Source: Clitoria ternatea (taxonomy: Eukaryota; Streptophyta; Magnoliopsida; Fabales; Fabaceae). From it: a DNA stretch of 64,000 nt. Position 1 is the first letter of the stretch, and every line of letters starts with the position of its first letter. A program made the position numbers and the translations under genes. The stretch covers positions 82,476,501 to 82,540,500 of the forward strand of contig CM075674.1 of NCBI GenBank assembly GCA_037962975.1, written 5' to 3'. This document shows positions 23,174-34,469 of this stretch, in pieces. Under the pieces are notes generated by a model. That model was not told the origin of the DNA. It searched no databases and saw only the letters and a program-made list of their open reading frames with translations.

Positions 23174-23775
23174 TGATCTGTTTGGTGTCCGGGGTAAGGA
23201 ATTAGCCTCGTACGACCAGAGTCTGGAATAAGCTCTCAGCCATTCACTTTGTACGTCATCTCAGTGGAGAACAGTATTATATACCCAGGTCCAGTAGGGA
23301 CCTAAGCTCTTCAGGTTATGGTATGAATTTGATGTTTTAATCCGTATTGAAGTCAAGAGGACACACCAGAGGTGCTCCTGCAAAAGATTCTCTGATGCCT
23401 AAGTCAGTACGGATATTATGGAAAAGTAAGTATTATAGAGGTTCTTACAGTAATGAATTTTTTTAGCCCTTAAGGTTAATAAATGAGTTGTATTTATAGG
23501 GGTTACCCTTAAGGTTAATAAATAAGTTGTATTTATAGGGGTTACCTAAGTAGAAGAAGTGATTTTACCTTTCTCATAACTTACTGTAGCAACAGTATTT
23601 GTAGGGACATGTTGCCCATACCTCTTCTGACTTACGTTTTGATGTTAGACTATTGACTAGAGTCATCATTTTGTGTACGTACTTACGCTCATTTGGGACA
23701 TTGGTTTTGGTGACTTCGTCCAGTACTCCTTGTACTTTTGGTGACGTGGCATAAGTTTAAAAGCACCCCGGATCA
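23174..23775 (-). repeat. 5' LTR of the Tat-type element, with duplicated promoter block
   Basis: 602 bp, tips TGATC...GATCA. It carries a 39-bp direct duplication (23467-23505 and 23506-23544), each copy containing the minus-strand TATA box CCTATAAATA (about 23491-23500 and 23530-23539). The 3' LTR has a single copy. Confidence 0.9.
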
Positions 23776-24140
23776 TGTATGTTTTAAATTATATATCTAT
23801 TTATTAAAATCAATATTGATCAATAACTTCATTTTTTCAATTTTTTTAAGTTTTCTATGATTTGTTATTTTTCTTGAAAATATATAAAATAGAAAAATAA
23901 AAATGGATAGAAGAATAAAACTAAAAATAATATTTTTATTAGTAAATTTTTTCTTTTTCATATTTGATTTAATTAAATAAAAATATTTATTATAGTACTG
24001 ATCTCATAAAAATGTTTAATAATAATATTTTTTATAATACATAAGACACAAAATAATATATAACATAATATTTTTATTCACAAATATACCATCCAAAATA
24101 TAGCTATATTAACTAGTTTATCTAAAAATAACAACCGTTT
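23776..24140. other. AT-rich intergenic DNA, nothing recognised
   Basis: Very AT-rich flank of the Tat-type element with no coding signal. Confidence 0.6.
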
Positions 24141-24146
24141 AAGATG

Positions 24147-25569
24147 TGAAGGTTTAAAGACAGACTTAGAAACATAGGTTGAATAAGTCAATAACTTTTT
24201 TTGAAAAAGAACCTTATTTAAAAAGAAATGGGGGAGCAGACTTAACAGGTACAGATTCAGACTTAACAAAGAGAAGGGATAAAGAGATTTGCTCAACGGA
24301 TTTATACTGGTTCACTTCCAAATGTTGAAGCTACGTCCAGTCCCTTTAGTCTGAAGGCTTTTCACTATGTAAAAATCCTTTTACATAAACAGCACTATTG
24401 TACCTCAAGTATTCTTGACTCCAACAACTCCTTGTTTAACCCTATTATTCTTTCATAAGTTACTCCTGGCTCAGTCCCGAGTATTCTTTCAAAAGTCTCT
24501 TTAGGTCAACAGTGTTTCCTGCAAGAAACTAAGACTGGTTAACATAACCAGACTTGAACTAGAATACAAAGATTTTAAAGATTAGGTACAACAAGGTTGT
24601 GCTTGAAAAACAGAGAGAAGTTGCAACCAGCAGTGTTAACAATTGTGAGTTCTTGTTTCTCTATTTTTGATTCTTCAACCTTTATATTCTAATTACTAGG
24701 TCTCTTCTTTTTGACATCTTCTGTGTATTAGCCGTTACTGTTCCATTAAAGAAGAGATAACCATTTGAACATAGAAGCACAAGATAAGAGATGGGGACAA
24801 TGTCTGGTTTGAGGATAAACGAGAATTGCACGAAAATAGGGTGCCTCGAATCTTGTAGAGAGAAAGTCCCATTTTTGTTCTTTTTTGTCTAACATAGAAT
24901 ATTGGAAAACAACTTGTTTGACTTTCTGAAGGCTTCTGACTTGAGCACAACATGTTGACAACTTTTTGATATGCTCAGAGTAGCTTCATTGATTTCTCCT
25001 CATGCAAACGTTTGTTTCTCTAAGAGTTTTGCCTCTTTGTTCATTTCAGGCTAGGAACGGACTTGACTGAAGGAGTTTAGTACTGAGACAACCTTGCATA
25101 TTTTGATTCGAAATCAGAGATCCATTCTTTAACTTGAAATGTTTGAGTCTCATGTGTCTTGAAGTTTAAATAAATGATCATGTGTGAGAGAGAGAGAGAT
25201 GCTGAGTTTAGAGGATGATTCATTTGAAGAACATGACTCAGCAAACTCAAGTCTGGGACAAACATACTTAGAGAAATTACTTATGAATATGTCTTCAACA
25301 CAGACTTAAGGCTGAGACAGACTTGAAATATTTTGAACTGGTCCCATGCAGACTTTGAATACTTTTAAAATGATGGATGTCCCCTTTGAATTGTAGATCT
25401 TGCATCATAAACTTTACATTCTAAAACACTCAAGTAAAAGGGTTAAATAACACTTAAATAGACTTTATTTAATTAAAGGCCTTGATATGTGTTATAGACA
25501 AATCTTGGGGTCTCTAAAATAATTTTTAGGTTCTCCAAAGTCCTTTATAAAGCAGACTTGGTTTTAACA
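24147..25569. mobile_element. Solo LTR (1.4 kb) with 5-bp target duplication
   Basis: Bounded by TG...CA (tgaaggttt... and ...gttttaaca) and an exact 5-bp direct repeat agatg (24142-24146, 25570-25574). It has no coding frame with recognisable domains, and no internal PBS or pol. Recurrent 'cagactt' words and a 'ggatttatactggttcac' stretch are common in plant LTR sequence. A solo LTR from recombination is the simplest reading; a non-autonomous element is the alternative. The superfamily is not determined. Confidence 0.72.
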
Positions 25570-25677
25570 AGATGGATTACAAAAGAAATTAGTTAATCCA
25601 TATATAATGATTGGACTTAACAATAATTTATTTTCTTTTCTCCTTGGAACAAGCATTTCCAATCTCTTGCCTCTAAG
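25570..25677. repeat. Dispersed repeat, right copy
   Basis: Partner of 15021-15132. The solo LTR inserted at its left edge, so joining the two sides of that insertion extends the similarity to the left. Confidence 0.72.
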
Positions 25678-25909
25678 CTCGTAAGCATGTAGGGATGGGT
25701 ATGGAAAAATATTATTAATTTGACCTAATTTATTTTGAGTTTGTCTTTTTCTTTTAATGAGAAACTAGACTAAATAAGTTTTTTTAAAAAATACTTATTC
25801 AATAAAGAAATTTATTTTTAATGAAGAAAAATCAATAAGGAGTTTTTAATTAAAAGTTAATGAGACTAACTTTTAAATTCTTATTTTTTCAGTAATTTTA
25901 TTTAACACG

Positions 25910-26515
25910 TTTACTATCATCACCATCACTATTATCACACCCTTTGTTGCTAACATCATTGTCAACACCATCCACCTCTTGTCACCATTATCATTATCAT
26001 CGTCACCATCACGATCACTACCATCACATTATTATTGCCACCATCGTCATCACTATCACCACCTTTAGCGTTGCCGCTAACAACACCGTTACCATCACCG
26101 TCGCCACCATCACCACTGGTTGCACCACCATCATTGTCGTTGTTCTACCACCACCACTGTCATAGCCATCCCCACTGCCACCACGTTATCACCACTACTA
26201 CTATCACCATTGTCGTTGTTATCATCACTATCGACGTAGCTACACCTACTATTGTTTCCCCACCATCACAACCATTGTCATCATCGACATCATCATTACA
26301 ATTATCCCTACCATTATCATTAGTGTCGCCGCTACCAATTCCAGCATTGTTGCCACAATCACTAACGTTGTCGCCACTTTTTCCATCTTCATCACCATCA
26401 AAACCACAATTGCTACCCCTAACATTTTTGCCGCCACCATCATTGCAATCATTGGCACAACCATCGTTGCCTCCATAATCACCGCCAACACCATTGCCGC
26501 CAATTCCATACATTA
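25910..26515. repeat. Imperfect trinucleotide tract (ATC/ACC type)
   Basis: About 600 bp of imperfect cac/atc/acc triplets. It opens reading frames in four or more frames at once with Thr/His/Ile/Pro or Val/Met/Asp repeats, the mark of low-complexity DNA and not of a protein. Confidence 0.9.
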
Positions 26516-26529
26516 ACCAGACCATTAGA

Positions 26530-27120
26530 TTAGAAGGTAATTGTAAAAGTAATCCTCAAGTTGAATTTTTTTTTTATAAAATTAAAGTTTTTCTAAAAAA
26601 ATGTTACCAATCACCTTTTGACTTGAAATTATTATTTCTGTTAGTTTTTTTAAGAGTACCAAACAACATTTCATTTGTTTTAAAAGCTTTTATTTTTAAC
26701 TTTAACATTAAAGTAGCTTTTAAGCAAAAAATAAGTTAGGTCAAACGAAGGTAAAATTAGCTTTTGGTATCGAGCTTGAGATTTTCCAGGCTAGGCTTAA
26801 AAAGCCAGGAAAAATAAAACTTTAAATTTAGATGATCAAACTCGTCTATTTTTACGGGCAAGCTGGGTTAACCCTTTACATTTGAGATTTTTTCGAGTGG
26901 CTTGCATAAATATATAAGGAAAAGATCGTGGTCATTCAGTCCATATTGAATAGGGCTTCCTTTTAGACTAAACTAAACATATCAAATTTTATTTAGACTT
27001 CAATTTTATGCGCTCAAATTTGTCCATTTTACAAGCAATTCAGGTCGGTCCATTTTTTGTCAACAACTCATATTAGCCATAATTTCAATATTGAGAATTT
27101 GTATATTTGAGGTTTAGGGT
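26530..27120. other. Intergenic DNA with possible hAT-like remnant
   Basis: A stretch near 26760-27070 has 'ccaggctaggcttaaaaagcc' and 'caggtcggtcca'-type words like the MITEs elsewhere here, but no terminal repeats or target duplication could be paired. Confidence 0.35.
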
Positions 27121-27130
27121 TTCATCTTAA

Positions 27131-27320
27131 ATGGTTTGGGTTAAATTTAAACCATCTTGATCCCATGCAATTGAAACCGTTTGATATTAAACGAACAATC
27201 AAAATTAGGAGAAAGAATTGGTTTAGTCTTTTTTTTTTCTCCTAACCTTGATGGTCCATTTAATATCCAATACTTCTAATTGCATGAGACCATAATGATC
27301 CAAATTTTATTCAGACCATT
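27131..27320. repeat. Long imperfect hairpin (foldback MITE candidate)
   Basis: The two arms, about 85 bp each, are inverted copies: aatggtttgggttaaattt... and catgcaattgaaaccgtttg on the left; ...ctaattgcatgagacc and ...attcagaccatt on the right. The loop is T-rich (about 27220-27240). No coding sequence. Confidence 0.75.
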
Positions 27321-28424
27321 GCAGCTAACACAAAGTTTGAGTAAGTAACTAGAGACATTTGTTGTTCTAACCTTTTAAGGTTATTGTCTTGTCAAAGGAT
27401 CGCTCCCTTGATCACGCTCCTACTATTTAACAGTATAGTGTACACTAGTCTACTGGCATTTTGACAAAAATAAAAATATTTAGGTAAATTTGGAAGCTGT
27501 TTTGAATTTGAAGTGGTTTCTACCACGCGACATACTCCTCATTATTTTATTATTTTTTTAAAGTTGTTTCAATCCTTTAACGGGTGAGTAACTTCAACAA
27601 AAAGTAAAACTCCACGGTCACGTGTTAACATGATTTCTTGAAAACATATTAATTTTAGTTTTTTTGGTAGGAATATAATGGATTAAAACTTAACCCACTT
27701 GCTTTACTTTGTCTAAGACATATCTAGCCAGCAGCGAAATTACAAAAGAATCTCACAAGGTCATGATTCCTGTGAACACGGGTAAGGTGTTAATATATTA
27801 TTTTAAGAGTACATATATTAGTTATTCCATTATTTTATTATTGTAGTGTTATTAGGTTCTTCAGACTTTAAAAATTAAACTAGGATCTTTCACTCATAAT
27901 TGCTGTTATCAATAATGAGTGAACCCGAGCCTGTCGACAATAAGGCCATCCATATCGATGAGGTTTTTCTGGCAACCTTTTCCACCGTTGTCATCGGTGA
28001 AGGACAGACATAAGGGCATCTATGTTGAAGAGGCTTGGGGAGAGGAAGCCTAAAGAAGGCCCACTTACAAAAGAGCATGGGGCGGAGGTAGAGTAGTCCC
28101 TCGATAAAGGGGATTTTGGTCATACTTGTTCTTCCAGGGACAAGAAAGATGAACTCAAAGATCATTTCCAAGACTAAGGTACAGTCTATACGACACTAGT
28201 TATAATTTTATCTATTAATCACTTTCTACAATATCCTATTTAGTTCCAAAAGTACCATAGGTTATTATCAAATGAAACACATTATTTTCCCATTTTTCTT
28301 TTTTAAATATGTTAAATTATGCTTCCATACACCATCTCTTGGACTCTTATCTTTTATTTATTTTGAATTCTTCTGCCCAACTAATGAAATTTCAAGCATG
28401 TTATAATGTTTTTTCTCAAGCCCA
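27321..28424. other. Intergenic DNA, nothing firm
   Basis: A 93-codon minus-strand frame at 27890-28171 lies in a GC-richer patch but shows no domain I recognise and no gene-like context. It may be a transposon scrap. Confidence 0.4.
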
Positions 28425-28745
28425 TTGTTCCTTGCTATTGTTGTTGTTATTGTTGTCGTCGTCGTCATCATTGTTGTTGTTGTCGTTGTCATCAACGTTG
28501 TCATCATTGTTATTGTTGTTGTTGTCATCAATGTTGTCATCATTGTTGTCGTTGTCGTTGTCATTTTCGTCTTTGTTGTTGTCATTGATATTGTTGTTGT
28601 TGTTGTCCTCGTTGTTGTCATCAACATTAGTATTGTTGTCATCGCTGTTGTTATTTTCGTTGTTATGGTCATCAACATCATCATCATCATCGTCGATGTT
28701 GTCGTCGTCATCATCGTTGATGTGGTTGTTGTTCTTGTTGATAAT
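28425..28745. repeat. Imperfect trinucleotide tract (GTT/GTC type)
   Basis: About 320 bp of gtt/gtc/atc triplets. Five overlapping frames are open on both strands, giving Val/Ile, Leu/Ser or Asp/Asn runs. No sign of selection for one frame. Confidence 0.9.
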
Positions 28746-28799
28746 GATTGAATTTATCTTTAAAAATATGTGTGAAAATCCACTAACCCCACTTGTAAA

Positions 28800-29330
28800 C
28801 AACTAGATATATCTATTTCATGTTATCCACTGACTTAATTAAATAAAAATGCAACTAGTATTCTACTTTTTTGGCAATGAACTAGTATTCTACTTGAACA
28901 ATTCAACTCCAATGTGCCAACATCCTACCTATAATTATCCAAAGATAACAAGTATTAGTATTCGTTATAAAAAAACAACTATTAATATACTTTAATTATC
29001 TTCGGATCTAGGAAGCCTTTGGGCTTTTGTTTTATGTCCAACAACCATTGGGCTTTAAACTGCCATATATGGTTGGATTAGCAAGACTTCTAAGCTCATA
29101 ATACACGACACTTTTTTCTACTTTGTTTTAATTATTTTATGAAATGTTGTCCAAAAATACATCAATTTTGTAAGATGGAAACTCAACAGTCATAATAAGC
29201 TAAAAGTACATTTAGGGACGACTAAATCGGGAGGGGGCAGTTATTCACCCAAACTGATGTTACAATAATTAAGACTTTTTTGGCAGTTATGTTGTGGCGG
29301 TTACTCTAAATCGTCAGAATAACACTTATT
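28800..29330. other. Intergenic DNA, nothing firm
   Basis: Contains a short inverted pair (gacgactaaatcg near 29218 and ctaaatcgtc near 29306) of the kind found near CACTA ends, but no terminal motif. Confidence 0.4.
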
Positions 29331-29334
29331 AGAC

Positions 29335-30081
29335 CATGATTGTGAAAATCGAACTGAACTAGTTAATTTAACTATGAACTAGCCAGGGTATTGATAGAGG
29401 AAAGTAGAAAAATTCAGGGCGTTTAGGAACCAATCAAAACTAGTTGAAAATCAGTATTGAAAATCGAGGTTAAACTAGTAAAATTTTAAAATTTATTTTT
29501 TAATCATTTTTTGTTATTTTTTAAAAAGTATATTTTAAGATATTTCTAAACAAATAAAAGACTCATATATAATATTTATATATTATTTTTATTTATGATA
29601 AAGTTTTATTCTTATAAAACATGTAATATAACCCTTAGTTAACTTAATTTTTATATAATTTATTGTTAATGTTTCATGAATTATATTATACTACCTCCGG
29701 TTTCAAATATAAACAAAAATACTTAATTTCACATATATTAAGAATAGTAGTTGGAGATAGTTACTTGCATTAATGTTACCACTTATTTGATTTAATTTTC
29801 TAAAATACCCTTAGTATCATTTATTACATGAAGAATTAGTGGCCTTGGAAATATATGTAATGAGGACATATTTGGTAAACAAGCATTCAATGACATTGGG
29901 AAAGTCTAATTTTGCTTATATTAAGGGACCAAAAAATTCTACTAAAATTTGCTTATATTTGGAACCGGAGGTAGTATTATAAAAATATATAGTGTGTTAT
30001 CATCAGTTCGACCATGGTTAAACCAATGAACTACTAGTGTTTTTACCAGTTCGATCATCGGTCTGATTTCTTAAACATTGG
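29335..30081. mobile_element. hAT-like MITE carrying a nested Stowaway
   Basis: The outer parts read gtgaaaatcgaactgaac...ctagttaatt on the left and accagttcgatcatcggtctg...cttaaacattgg on the right. This is the same family as 57010-57189. TIRs are diverged and no clean target duplication was identified, so edges are approximate. Confidence 0.55.
29691..29974. mobile_element. Stowaway-like (Tc1/mariner) MITE
   Basis: 284 bp with terminal inverted repeats ctacctccggttYcaaatataa and a TA on each side (29689-29690, 29975-29976), as expected for mariner-type insertion. No coding capacity. It lies inside the hAT-like MITE. Confidence 0.9.
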
Positions 30082-30974
30082 ATTAAACGTAATACCTTCT
30101 CATTTTTATCTTCTTTCTTCCTTCCAAACTCACACTCAGTCTCACTCTTCCCACTCCCAAACACCTTTCTCCACCCACCACAACCACCACTGGTGGACAA
30201 CCGCTTGGATTTCTTATCCCCCTTCCTCAATTCACATGTTTCATGCTACATTCCATACCTAACTTGACATTAGAAAGACAATTAGTGGCAGGTAGAGAAA
30301 TGGAAATGATTTTTTTTATTGGAATAAATTAGAAAAAACAAGGTACATGGAACAACTTAAAAAATATACACATAAGGATTAGCAAATAAAATGACAACGA
30401 ATGAGGATAAAGAAAAATTATTTATTTGGTTGGTGTTTTCTTTTCACAAAAAAAAAACATGTATCTTGTACTGAAAGTAATTCCTTTCAAGTTAGAAATA
30501 TTTATATTATGATAGAATTAATTCTTTCAATGGAGATCTTTCCCATCCAGAAGGTTCAAACTGAAGACCATATTTAAAAGAAATTAAATATGTAACATTT
30601 AGACCAACCATTCATTAGTTTGGTTAATATAACATTTGTCTATTCGAAAAATGAATGATTAATATAGACATTGTGAGTTTATATGGATCCTATAATGTTA
30701 AAATTAATTTACTTTGCAAAATATCATCATGATCATATACATAGAATATCACTAATTGTAAGTTAGTTCTCAGTTAGTATCAAAACTAAGACACTAATGA
30801 TGCAATTAACATTGGATTAGTGTCGATTTTGAGATGATGCTCACAGGTGGATAGATATTGTTTCCATATTTTAAAGTTTGCATTAGCGATGGCCGACATA
30901 TGAAAGGTTGTTTTCCTAGCATAGGCTTTGATCGATGTTAACTTTAAAGTTTTTTTAATATTTTTTCTAATTTT

Positions 30975-31011
<37 letters not shown>

Positions 31012-31070
31012 CTAAGATATATATACTAAACTACACAATGTCATAATAAAAAAATAAAATCCTTTATTAA
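30082..31070. other. AT-rich intergenic DNA with a (TA)n microsatellite
   Basis: (TA)n run at about 30977-31009. Nothing else recognised. Confidence 0.6.
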
Positions 31071-31179
31071 CTATGTGACAATGCTACATAACAATCCTAA
31101 CATAAATCTTACCCATGGTGGCGGTGCTAGTGTTAGTGGTACTTCTGATGATGTGGTGGCCATTGTCAATGTTAATGGG

Positions 31180-31980
31180 GTTGCTCGGGCTCATTCACAA
31201 TGGGATGGTCATCTAGGTCAAGGTGCATGGCTGCCCCTAGATAAATCATCCCCACGCTGATACTCTTGGATGTCCACATAGGTCATTAGAGTCCTACAAT
31301 CTTTGGTTCTCCCCAACGACCTCTTTAACCATTTGATCTATATGAGTGGCTTGGTTGTTCATCTCCTCCACCTACAATTGCATATCAAAAGAGGACATAT
31401 AACCATAGTCATTATCATGTGAGAAGCACGAAACTCCAAAGTTAGAAACTTAGATATGTTGGGGTCTAAGTACTTAGTACTATAGCAATAGCCTTGGGTC
31501 TTAGCACCATTAATCTCCTTCCAGACATCTAGCTTGGTGGCCCATTCCACCTTGTTTCTAGGTGGGACTACCTGCTAAGTTTGCTCCTACTATGCATCTA
31601 TTAAAATTCAATAAAAAAAATACAAGGTTATATGTGTAGAAAACACATAACTAGTTGATGACAATTTTATATAGAAATATGTGTTAGTATCTTACATAGG
31701 TGTTGGCATTACGTTCCTCAACCCAACCACCTACCTTACGCATCTAGATAGTGAGGAATGTCTTGTCAAGCCCAAGCTATTGTCCAACCTTTCATGCCTA
31801 TAAAATACAATAATTAAACTAATCTTTAATTTTAACAAAAAGGAAAACATTTGACATAAGTAAAAAGATACCTTTTTTCTCTCATCACAATCTTAGTGTG
31901 TGGTGCAATCAGAGGTAAGTTCATACAACCATTAGCTGAACACCTGTTAGAAGCATTCTAGTAATCTTCTTTAGCTCATT
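31180..31980 (-). pseudogene. CACTA TNPA-like (Transposase_24) 3' fragment
   Basis: Minus-strand frames show WATKLDVWKEINGAKTQGYC followed by pieces readable as a coiled-coil end (EEMNNQATHIDQMVKE near 31340). This is the layout of plant En/Spm TNPA-type proteins, which bind the subterminal repeats of CACTA elements. It is broken by stops and lacks most of the domain. The assignment is tentative. Confidence 0.45.
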
Positions 31981-31989
31981 GATGCATTC

Positions 31990-32420
31990 CTAAAATGCAT
32001 AGTTTTAGAATCTAGTTTTATTAGGATTTTTTTTGTTTTTCTTAGGATTTCTTTTATTTTTATTTAGTTTTTGTTTCCTTTTGTATTTTGGCCCGTCTAT
32101 GCTTGGTTTTTGTGTTTTACAGGTAAACAGGTACATAAAGACTTAATTTTGGTTTAAAAAGAGTGCAAGACATAGACCATGAAGCGTCAGAGTCCAATAA
32201 GGTCCAGAGTCAAGCTCAAAGGACTAAAAAAGAGTAAGAAGTGAAGTCCACACCTTCATGAGAACTCCACAACCAGGCCATGGGCAAGCCTGATTGGACA
32301 TAGAATCCCATTAGGCATCAATGTGCTTCGTCTTATGATTTTATTTGGGCTGAGGTTATGTGTAGTTGCATCAGTGTTAATGAGTCAATTTTGATCTAAT
32401 AGGTTAGACAATTAGGATCA
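31990..32420. other. Possible LTR/leader fragment of a Ty3/gypsy element
   Basis: T-rich stretch followed by 'gtgttttacaggtaaacaggt' and a region rich in 'ggtccagagtcaagctc', similar in texture to Athila leader sequence. No partner found. Confidence 0.3.
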
Positions 32421-32427
32421 GACACTT

Positions 32428-32844
32428 TTAATACGGAAGCCTGACTTTGGGGTATAGGGGGAGATTCTCAAGATCTACAACATCATACTTGTCCCTACTC
32501 AACTTATTAACTGCCCGTTCAAGGCGACTGATCTTCTCCATCAGAGGATCGGACGGTTGTGGTGGGACGTATGGCACTATCTGATTCATGGGAGTGAGAG
32601 CCAAGGACACGGCCGGTACTGCAGGAGGTTTTCTTCGCGTTTGAGGGTCCTCACTCTTCACCTTCCGGTGTCGAGTGAAGACAGGTGCATCGAAGAAGTC
32701 CTTAAGGAGTACACTAGGCAGAAGTGCTTTTTTATAATACCATTTATCGTACTGGAGCCAATTGGCTGTCCATGAACGTAAAAAGGTGACCTCAGTGAGA
32801 TACGCCATAGACTCAGACTTATAAATCGAGTCTGGCGGGACCAC
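32428..32844 (-). pseudogene. Gag N-terminal fragment, Ty3/gypsy type
   Basis: An open 138-codon stretch on the minus strand. Its end, PLMEKISRLERAVNKLSRDK followed by YDVVDLENLPLYPKVRLP, resembles the coiled-coil plus 'L-x-P-x-V-x-x-P' lead into plant gag capsid domains. The capsid itself is absent: the frame stops at 32428 and what follows is unrelated. The Pro/Arg-rich middle shows no domain. Could also be a host-gene scrap; I give gag as the more likely reading. Confidence 0.45.
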
Positions 32845-32849
32845 TAGGT

Positions 32850-33990
32850 CTTGGGGCTCAAGAAGAGGGCATGATAGTCATCATCTCTTTTTTCATAGGT
32901 ACTATTTTTGTTCTTTGCTTGTTCATGATGCTGAGTGATTTTGAATGCTTTGAGGCCTCCACTACTATGAGTGAGTAGTCGTTTTTACTCTCAAGGATGT
33001 AGGAGTAGTCCCAATGAGAAACTATATGACTTGTTATTTCTAGTGTTTAATTTTAATGAAAAAGTTATTTTGAATTTATTTACACTTGCTTCCTAATGTT
33101 TTTTTTTCTTATATCGGTTTAGTATTTAGACCGGTGAGAAATGACAAAAATAATACTGGTCTTACATTTAGGACCGGTGAGAAATCTTTCACATTACCTA
33201 ACCTTTTTCACTGGTGGTCGATTCATTTTAGAGCCCTTCTTATCCTTTGGAAGCTAATCTTTCTCCCACTCTCTCACAAACTTTCCCTCTGACGGCTGAC
33301 TCTCATCTCACTCGTGATTTCATCATCATTCGTCTCTAGTAAGGAGATAGTTCCATCGCCGTCAACGCCTGCATTGGCTACGAGTGACTGCTTACGAAGG
33401 ACGAGACCATTGTGAAATGTGTCTTTTCAAATGGATAAGATTACTCAAATTTTGGTGGGAAGATCAACAATGGACGGAAAGAAATCTCTTGGATTTAGTT
33501 ATGTGTTCTTTTCATCCTTTTCTTAAGGACAATGTTTTTGGGTCTCAATTTTCTTTCTTCCCTATTTTCACCTTTTTTTCTATTTACTATTTTTTCCTTG
33601 TTTAGATCATTGAAAGAAAAAAAAAGAATTCGAAATTTAAGTTGAAACGAGAATGGAAAAAAATGGTTTTCTCCACCAAAAATTAAGGAGATGTTTAAAA
33701 TTGTTTTTTTGACTTGTTTTTAAAATGTTTTCTAAAATTTTTATGAAAATAAGAAATTTAAAAATTGTCTAACTATATAATTTTGAGAATCAATTTTTAA
33801 ATTTATCTATGGATTCTATCAATGCAATTGCTTATTTTTTTCATCTTTTTTTATTTCAATTAAGTTCCCTCCTTCAATTTAAATTAATACAATGTATTTA
33901 ATTGAAATAAAATAAAAAGATAAAAGTCTAAATTGAAGAAAAAAAAGGCCAAATTAAAACAACATCAAAAGATATGGGAACAAAGTAACA
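32850..33990. other. Intergenic DNA with possible CACTA subterminal repeats
   Basis: Two 'gaccggtgagaaat' words at about 33128 and 33172, in the manner of CACTA subterminal repeats, precede a C/T-rich leader-like stretch (33230-33350). No CACTA tip could be assigned. Confidence 0.35.
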
Positions 33991-33991
33991 C

Positions 33992-34170
33992 TACAAGAAT
34001 CTTTAAGGCATCGTGGAACAAAAGTCGACACAATGACCATAAAAATCGACGCAACAACCATTGATGCATTCGACCCTCAGCAAAATCCGCCACACAATAG
34101 TTGTGTGTGACTAAATTTCTTCCACAAGTTTTGTGACGAAGGACGTTATCCAACGCAACAACCAAGTCTT
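33992..34170. mobile_element. CACTA terminus (orphan end)
   Basis: Begins cactacaagaatc, a typical CACTA tip, followed by repeated 'gacgcaacaac'/'gacacaatgac' words like subterminal repeats. The matching end was not found, so it is a remnant or is not linked to the CACTA genes further right, whose tip differs. Confidence 0.5.
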
Positions 34171-34469
34171 TTTTAAAATTTATTTTTTATGTTATCATTA
34201 TTATTATCATTATTATATTAATTATATTATTATTAATTATATTTTCTTACTATATTTAACATAGAATGAATTTATTAATTATATTATTATTATTACTACT
34301 ACTGTTGTTATTGACCTATGCTAATAATGAAACTGAAATAATAAATATTAATTTGATATAAAAAACCAAACATAATATTATGATTTGTGTTTAACAAAAA
34401 AGATGAAAACTACAAATATGAAAAAGAAAAAAAACCTAAGGTCTATGAGGGTGATGATAGTGACATCTT

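Larger units (their letters stand above)
15193..23775 (-). mobile_element. Near full-length Tat-type Ty3/gypsy retrotransposon
   Basis: An 8.6-kb element on the minus strand. In element order it has a 5' LTR (23775-23174), PBS, gag, protease, RT, RNase H, integrase, short tandem repeats, an antisense ORF and a 3' LTR (15756-15193). LTR tips read TGATC...GATCA on the right copy. No matching target duplication was found at the outer edges, so an end may be altered or old. All coding regions contain stops or frameshifts. The gene order and the antisense ORF place it in the Tat/Ogre group. Confidence 0.9.

Noticed and set aside
26035..26525. Long overlapping frames rich in Ser/Pro or Gly/Asp
   Set aside because: They arise from the imperfect triplet repeat: several frames on both strands are open at once, and none has a domain or promoter.
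28309..28806. 165-, 128- and 118-codon frames on both strands
   Set aside because: Same cause, a GTT/GTC tract; composition is a direct image of the repeat.
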